Assembly: GCF_017573545.1 (NCBI RefSeq) | Contig: NZ_JAGEOK010000006.1 | Location: 62,001 to 126,000, forward strand | Direction of reading: 5' to 3' | Length of the DNA: 64,000 nt | From: Actinomadura nitritigenes | GTDB lineage: Bacteria > Actinomycetota > Actinomycetes > Streptosporangiales > Streptosporangiaceae | Shown here: piece by piece, positions 60,881-64,000 of the stretch | Numbering within the stretch: position 1 is the first letter of the stretch | How the letters are laid out: every line of letters begins with the position of its first letter | Translations under genes and position numbers: made by a program | Notes under the pieces: generated by a model | What the model was told of the DNA's origin: nothing | Database searches by the model: none | The model's input: the letters and a program-made list of their open reading frames with translations, nothing else

Positions 60881-61495
60881 CTACTCGGCGCGACGGCGCA
60901 GGCTCGCGGAGAACGTCGCGGCGCCCGTGACCACGAAGAGACCCGCCGCTATCTCCAGGGCCAGAGCGGTGTCACCTCCGTCGCCGGGACCGTCCGGAAG
61001 CCGCGGCTTCAGCAGGCCCGCCGGATCCGTGCGCAGCGTGACCGCCTGGGACGGCTTGAGGTCGGTCGAGCAGTTCTGCTGCTCCGTGAGGTGGTGGACG
61101 GCGCGCCCGCCGCCGGCCTCGACCACGGTGCACGACAGGTCGGCCCCGCGCCGGGCGTCCCGCTTCTCGACGTGCGCGACGACGGCGTGGACGGGCTTCC
61201 CGGCCGTCCTCATGTAGAGCTCGTACAGGCCGGGACCGGCGAAGAAGGTCAGGGCGAGGCCGGCGCAGGACAGCACGACGGCCGCGCCGGGCCGGTGCCA
61301 GACCCCGCCCGCGAGCGTCGCGGCGACGGCGAGCGCGGCCAGGGCGACGACGACGCCGGCCACGACGAGCCCGTGCGGGTACTGGGCGAGGAAGCCGCCG
61401 GCCGTGAACGACACCGGGACGAGCAGCCCCCAGCCGAGCGATTTCCAGAACGGGCGGGCCAGCGGCCCGTCCGTGCCTGCGGGAGGCGATCCCAC
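60881..61495 (-). CDS. Small membrane protein (DUF3592-like layout), 204 aa
   Basis: GTG 61495 has AGGAG five bases upstream, so it is preferred over the longer open frame. Three hydrophobic helices in the first 100 residues (LGWGLLVPVSFTAGGFLAQY, LVVAGVVVALAALAVAATLA, VVLSCAGLALTFFAGPGLYE), then an extracytoplasmic beta domain (PVHAVVAHVEKRDARRGADL, two Cys, in LSCTVV and QNCSTD), and a last helix (LEIAAGLFVVTGAATFSASL). The layout resembles DUF3592 proteins but I cannot name it firmly. Confidence 0.65.
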   Translation of the reverse strand: MGSPPAGTDGPLARPFWKSLGWGLLVPVSFTAGGFLAQYPHGLVVAGVVVALAALAVAATLAGGVWHRPGAAVVLSCAGLALTFFAGPGLYELYMRTAGKPVHAVVAHVEKRDARRGADLSCTVVEAGGGRAVHHLTEQQNCSTDLKPSQAVTLRTDPAGLLKPRLPDGPGDGGDTALALEIAAGLFVVTGAATFSASLRRRAE

Positions 61496-61592
61496 GACGA
61501 CTCCTGCCTTCTCCGGGGGACGAATGCCTGCCATCCTGCCGTATCGCGGAAACGGCGAGGCCGCGCCCGGAAACGGATGCAACGGCCGCTCT

Positions 61593-61612
61593 GGAAGCCC
61601 ACAAAGGCTTCC
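61593..61612. promoter_or_regulatory. Hairpin/dyad upstream of the structured leader
   Basis: GGAAGCC (61593-61599) and GGCTTCC (61606-61612) form a perfect 7-bp dyad with a 6-base loop. It sits at about the -35 position of a putative promoter whose -10 may be TACGCT (61627-61632), so it could be an operator. Confidence 0.4.
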
Positions 61613-61640
61613 ACCTCGGCCAGAACTACGCTAAAGTAAC

Positions 61641-61696
61641 TCCCGGTGTGCCGGGAAGTCTGGTCGGCGAGACAGGATTTGTCTCCGACCAGGAGG
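61641..61696 (+). ncRNA. Structured 5' leader with partly paired SD
   Basis: Two hairpins. P1 is TCCCGG-TGTG-CCGGGA (61641-61656). P2 has an outer helix CTGGTCG (61660-61666) with CGACCAG (61686-61692) and an inner helix GAGACA (61669-61674) with TGTCTC (61680-61685). The outer helix covers the first two bases of the SD AGGAGG (61691-61696). From memory, the core with GTGTGCCGGGAAGTCTGGTC recalls leaders of Na+/H+ antiporter genes in actinobacteria, but I cannot verify this. Likely a cis-regulatory RNA. Confidence 0.5.
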
Positions 61697-61705
61697 TTAT
61701 TCCAG

Positions 61706-61834
61706 ATGACTCCCCGGCCCTTTCTCACGCCGCGGCGGATACCGTGCGGCACCTCCCACCCCGCTTCGCGCGGCTTCGGCGCGCGCTCCGGCCTGACGGC
61801 CGCGACCTGGGCGGACTCCTTTCCGGACACATGA
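61706..61834 (+). CDS. Possible 42-aa ORF after the structured leader
   Basis: ATG 61706 lies nine bases after the SD AGGAGG. The frame is short, very GC-rich at third positions and ends at 61834, just before a hairpin terminator. The peptide MTPRPFLTPRRIPCG... is basic with no known motif. It may be a leader peptide, or what is left of a gene once governed by the leader. Confidence 0.4.
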   Translation: MTPRPFLTPRRIPCGTSHPASRGFGARSGLTAATWADSFPDT

Positions 61835-61837
61835 CCT

Positions 61838-61881
61838 GCCGTAGCCGGCGGGTACGCCGAATACGGCTGTGCATTTTCTGG
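61838..61881 (+). terminator. Terminator after the small ORF
   Basis: GCCGTA (61838-61843) pairs with TACGGC (61862-61867), with inner GGCG/CGCC (61847-61850, 61855-61858) and a GGTA loop, followed by TGTGCATTTTC. It separates the leader unit from the next gene. Confidence 0.55.
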
Positions 61882-61947
61882 TGAACCGGTGACCGCAAAT
61901 GCGGTCCGGGCGGTGAATGACGCCTCGAGGCGGGAGCGTGCACACCC

Positions 61948-62823
61948 ATGCGTGAATTCGTCGACACCGTGCTCGGCTTCCCCACGGCGCTTTTCAGCTT
62001 CTCTCTGGTGGTGGTCGCCGCGTACTGGACGCTCGTCCTGCTCGGCGGCCTGGGGCACTTCCACGCCGGCACCGATGGCCATACGGGGGCCGGTGCCGGC
62101 GGGGGAGGCCACTTCCACGGAGACGGCGGCCTCCACGCGCACGGCGGCTTCCACGGGCACGGGGGCTTCCACGGGCACGGCGCGGCGCACGGCCACGGGG
62201 CCTTCCACGGGCACAGCGGCGCGGACGGGCACGGCGGCGGCCACGATCCGTCCGGCGGCCACGAGGACGGCCACGGGTCGGGCGGGCCGCTGGCCGCGAT
62301 CGGGCTGGGCGGCGTCCCCGCCACCATCACGCTGTCGCTGCTGATCGCGCTGGCCTGGTTCGCGAGCCTGGCCGGGTCGGTGCTGGCGGGCGGCACGCCG
62401 GCGCCGCCGCTCGCCGCCGCCGTCCTGGCCGCGGCGCTCGCGGCGGCGTGGCTCGGGACGCGGCTCGCCATCGTCCCGCTGCGCCGCGTGTTCCGGGAGG
62501 AGCCGGCGGCGTCGCTGCGCGACTTCGTCGGCCGCACCTGCGTCATTCGCACCGGACGGGTCGGCGTGGACTTCGGCCAGGCCGAGGTGACCGCCGACGA
62601 CGGCTCGTCCGCCATCGTGCAGGTCCGCCGGCACGCCCTGGACGTCGCGGCCGACGGCGCACGGGGCGGCGCGGCAGAAGGCCCGCCGGGCGGCCCGGCC
62701 GAAGGCCCGCCGGGCGGCGCCGTGCGGCCCGCGCTCGGTGCGGGCAGCATCGCGCTGATCTTCGACTTCGATCCGGACGGCCAGTTCTTCTGGGTCATGC
62801 CCTACGACGGCCCGACCCCCTGA
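61948..62823 (+). CDS. YqiJ/NfeD-like membrane protein with His-rich insert
   Basis: 291 residues. An N-terminal membrane helix (FPTALFSFSLVVVAAYWTLVL), then about 75 residues of His/Gly repeats (residues 37-112, GFHGHG and HFHGDG type), two or three more hydrophobic segments (ATITLSLLIALAWFASLAGS, AAAVLAAALAAAWLGTR), then a C-terminal OB-like domain (FVGRTCVIRTGRVGVDFGQA, ALIFDFDPDGQFFWVMPYDG) as in YqiJ/NfeD proteins that partner with flotillins. A flotillin gene follows 63 bp later. The His-rich stretch could bind Zn, Ni, Cu or Co. The OB domain also has AEGPPGG repeats. Confidence 0.8.
   Translation: MREFVDTVLGFPTALFSFSLVVVAAYWTLVLLGGLGHFHAGTDGHTGAGAGGGGHFHGDGGLHAHGGFHGHGGFHGHGAAHGHGAFHGHSGADGHGGGHDPSGGHEDGHGSGGPLAAIGLGGVPATITLSLLIALAWFASLAGSVLAGGTPAPPLAAAVLAAALAAAWLGTRLAIVPLRRVFREEPAASLRDFVGRTCVIRTGRVGVDFGQAEVTADDGSSAIVQVRRHALDVAADGARGGAAEGPPGGPAEGPPGGAVRPALGAGSIALIFDFDPDGQFFWVMPYDGPTP
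62125..62215. repeat. GGCTTCCACGGGCACGG-type repeats (His-rich insert)
   Basis: Imperfect 9- and 18-bp units such as GGCTTCCACGGGCACGGG encode the FHGHG stretches of the preceding protein. Low-complexity DNA; number of units may vary between strains. Confidence 0.65.
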
Positions 62824-62886
62824 CCTCCGCACTCCGCACCCTCTGACCCCCGCATCCCCACATCCCCCCAGTAGACAGGGATCCCG

Positions 62887-64000
62887 ATGGACGCCATCAC
62901 GATCGGAGCGGGCGTGCTGATCGCGCTCGCGCTGCTCATCGCCCTCGGCCTCGCGCTGATGATGACGCGGCTGTTCCGCAAGGTCGACCAGGGCAGCGCG
63001 CTGATCATCTCCAAGCTGAAGAAGGTCGACGTCACCTTCACCGGCGCGGTGGTCCTGCCGGTCCTGCACAAGGCCGAGCTGATGGACATCTCGGTGAAGA
63101 CGATCGAGATCGAGCGGACCGGCCGGGACGGGCTGATCTGCCGGGACAACATCCGCGCCGACATCCGCATCACGTTCTTCGTCCGGGTGAACAAGACCGT
63201 CGAGGACGTGATCAAGGTGGCGCAGGCGATCGGCACCGACCGCGCCAGCCACCAGGACACGCTGCAGGCGCTGTTCGCGGCGAAGTTCTCCGAGGCGCTC
63301 AAGACCGTCGGCAAGCACCTGGACTTCACCGACCTCTACACGCGCCGGCACGAGTTCCGCGACCACATCATCGAGCTCATCGGCACCGACCTGAACGGCT
63401 ACAGCCTGGAGGACGCGGCGATCGACTACCTGGAGCAGACGCCGCTGCTGTCGCTGGACAAGTCCAACATCCTCGACGCGCAGGGCATCCGGAAGATCAC
63501 CGAGCTGACCGCGATCGAGCACGTCCGCACCAACGAGTACACCCGCAACGAGGAGAAGGAGATCACCCGCCAGAACGTGGAGGCGCGCGAGGCGATCCTG
63601 GAGCTGGAGCGCCGCCAGGCGGACGCGCAGCTGCGGCAGCAGCGCGAGATCGAGACCGTCCGTGCGCGGGAGCAGGCGGAGACCGAGCGGGTGCAGGCGG
63701 AGGAGCGGCTGCGCGCGCAGACCGCGCACATCCGCACCGACGAGCAGCTCGGCGTGCAGCAGGAGAACCGCAACCGCGAGGTGGCGGTGGCGGAGAAGAA
63801 CAAGGAGCGGGTCATCGCGGTCGAGAACGAGCGGATCGAGAAGGACCGCATGCTGGAGGTCATCGCCCGCGAGCGCGAGACGGAGCTGACCCGCATCGCC
63901 GCGAACAAGGAGGTCGAGGCGGAGAAGCGGGAGATCGCGAACGTGATCCGGGAGCGCATCGCGGTCGAGCGGACCGTCGCCGAGCAGGAGGAGTCCATCA
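62887..64000 (+). CDS. Flotillin/SPFH-domain protein (partial)
   Basis: 371 residues to the window end, ATG at 62887. One N-terminal membrane helix (AGVLIALALLIALGLALMMT), a band 7/SPFH domain (LKKVDVTFTGAVVLPVLHKA, RDNIRADIRITFFVRVNKTV, HQDTLQALFAAKFSEALKTV), then a long charged coiled coil rich in Glu, Arg and Ala (ERRQADAQLRQQREIETVRA onwards), typical of flotillins. The pair with the YqiJ-like gene matches the YqiJ-YqiK arrangement in E. coli. The C-terminus is outside the window. Confidence 0.9.
   Translation, partial: MDAITIGAGVLIALALLIALGLALMMTRLFRKVDQGSALIISKLKKVDVTFTGAVVLPVLHKAELMDISVKTIEIERTGRDGLICRDNIRADIRITFFVRVNKTVEDVIKVAQAIGTDRASHQDTLQALFAAKFSEALKTVGKHLDFTDLYTRRHEFRDHIIELIGTDLNGYSLEDAAIDYLEQTPLLSLDKSNILDAQGIRKITELTAIEHVRTNEYTRNEEKEITRQNVEAREAILELERRQADAQLRQQREIETVRAREQAETERVQAEERLRAQTAHIRTDEQLGVQQENRNREVAVAEKNKERVIAVENERIEKDRMLEVIARERETELTRIAANKEVEAEKREIANVIRERIAVERTVAEQEESI

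Noticed and set aside
1..64000. tRNA, rRNA, CRISPR, transposon or IS elements
   Set aside because: No T-arm/anticodon patterns, no repeat-spacer array, no transposase-like frame or terminal inverted repeats were noticed in reading; a dedicated search was not possible.

Overview
The window is very GC-rich actinobacterial chromosome. Codons end almost always in G or C, GTG and TTG starts are common, several genes look leaderless, and the families present fit a filamentous actinomycete: conservon operon, ECF sigma factor with a SnoaL tail, BlaA/BlaB-type beta-lactamase regulators and a fatty acyl-AMP ligase cassette. Thermomonosporaceae/Streptosporangiales (Actinomadura-like) is my best guess, but this is inference. 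I saw no tRNA, rRNA, CRISPR array, transposase, integrase or plasmid origin, so it reads as chromosomal arm or accessory-core DNA rather than a mobile element.

Layout. 0-5.5 kb: rsmI (partial) next to a protein O-mannosyltransferase, a divergent MFS/LacI pair and a CorA-type transporter. 5.6-10.3 kb: a beta-lactam response island with a lipoprotein class A beta-lactamase, a MecA-like penicillin-binding protein, a LysR regulator and a cytoplasmic serine beta-lactamase-fold protein; the two controlled promoters share one operator design. 10.3-15.3 kb: a hypothetical gene, a large AAA+ protein and a primase-like protein with an ArdC-type N-terminus. 15.4-18.7 kb: an amidase and a gamma-glutamyltransferase homologue lacking the nucleophilic Thr. 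18.8-22.3 kb: phosphoketolase and acetate kinase (phosphoketolase shunt). 22.4-25.9 kb: GAF-SpoIIE phosphatase, an ECF sigma factor fused to a Cys4 finger, and an atypical SDR.

26-48 kb is dominated by divergent regulator/enzyme pairs with recognisable operator palindromes: FMN reductase/MarR, TetR/SDR, class IV aminotransferase/MerR, TetR/SnoaL, TetR/SDR, Lrp/indolepyruvate oxidoreductase and MFS exporter/HxlR. Among them are a CGNR zinc-finger regulator, a DUF4132 protein, a duplicated-domain protein, a zinc-free ribosomal protein L33 and a HIT protein. 47.7-53.2 kb is a conservon (cvnA-D: sensor kinase, roadblock, DUF742, GTPase) preceded by a small hypothetical gene and an RsbW-like ATPase.

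53.4-60.8 kb, all on the minus strand, is the most system-like region. It holds an acyl carrier protein, an SGNH hydrolase, a SnoaL protein, an acyl-CoA dehydrogenase-like protein, a fatty acyl-AMP ligase and a PadR regulator, with a sulfotransferase upstream. This suggests loading of a fatty acid on a dedicated ACP, dehydrogenation, then release or transfer, without a neighbouring PKS or NRPS. 60.9-64 kb carries a small membrane protein, a structured leader RNA with a tiny ORF and its own terminator, then a YqiJ/NfeD-like protein with a His-rich insert followed by flotillin (cut by the window end).
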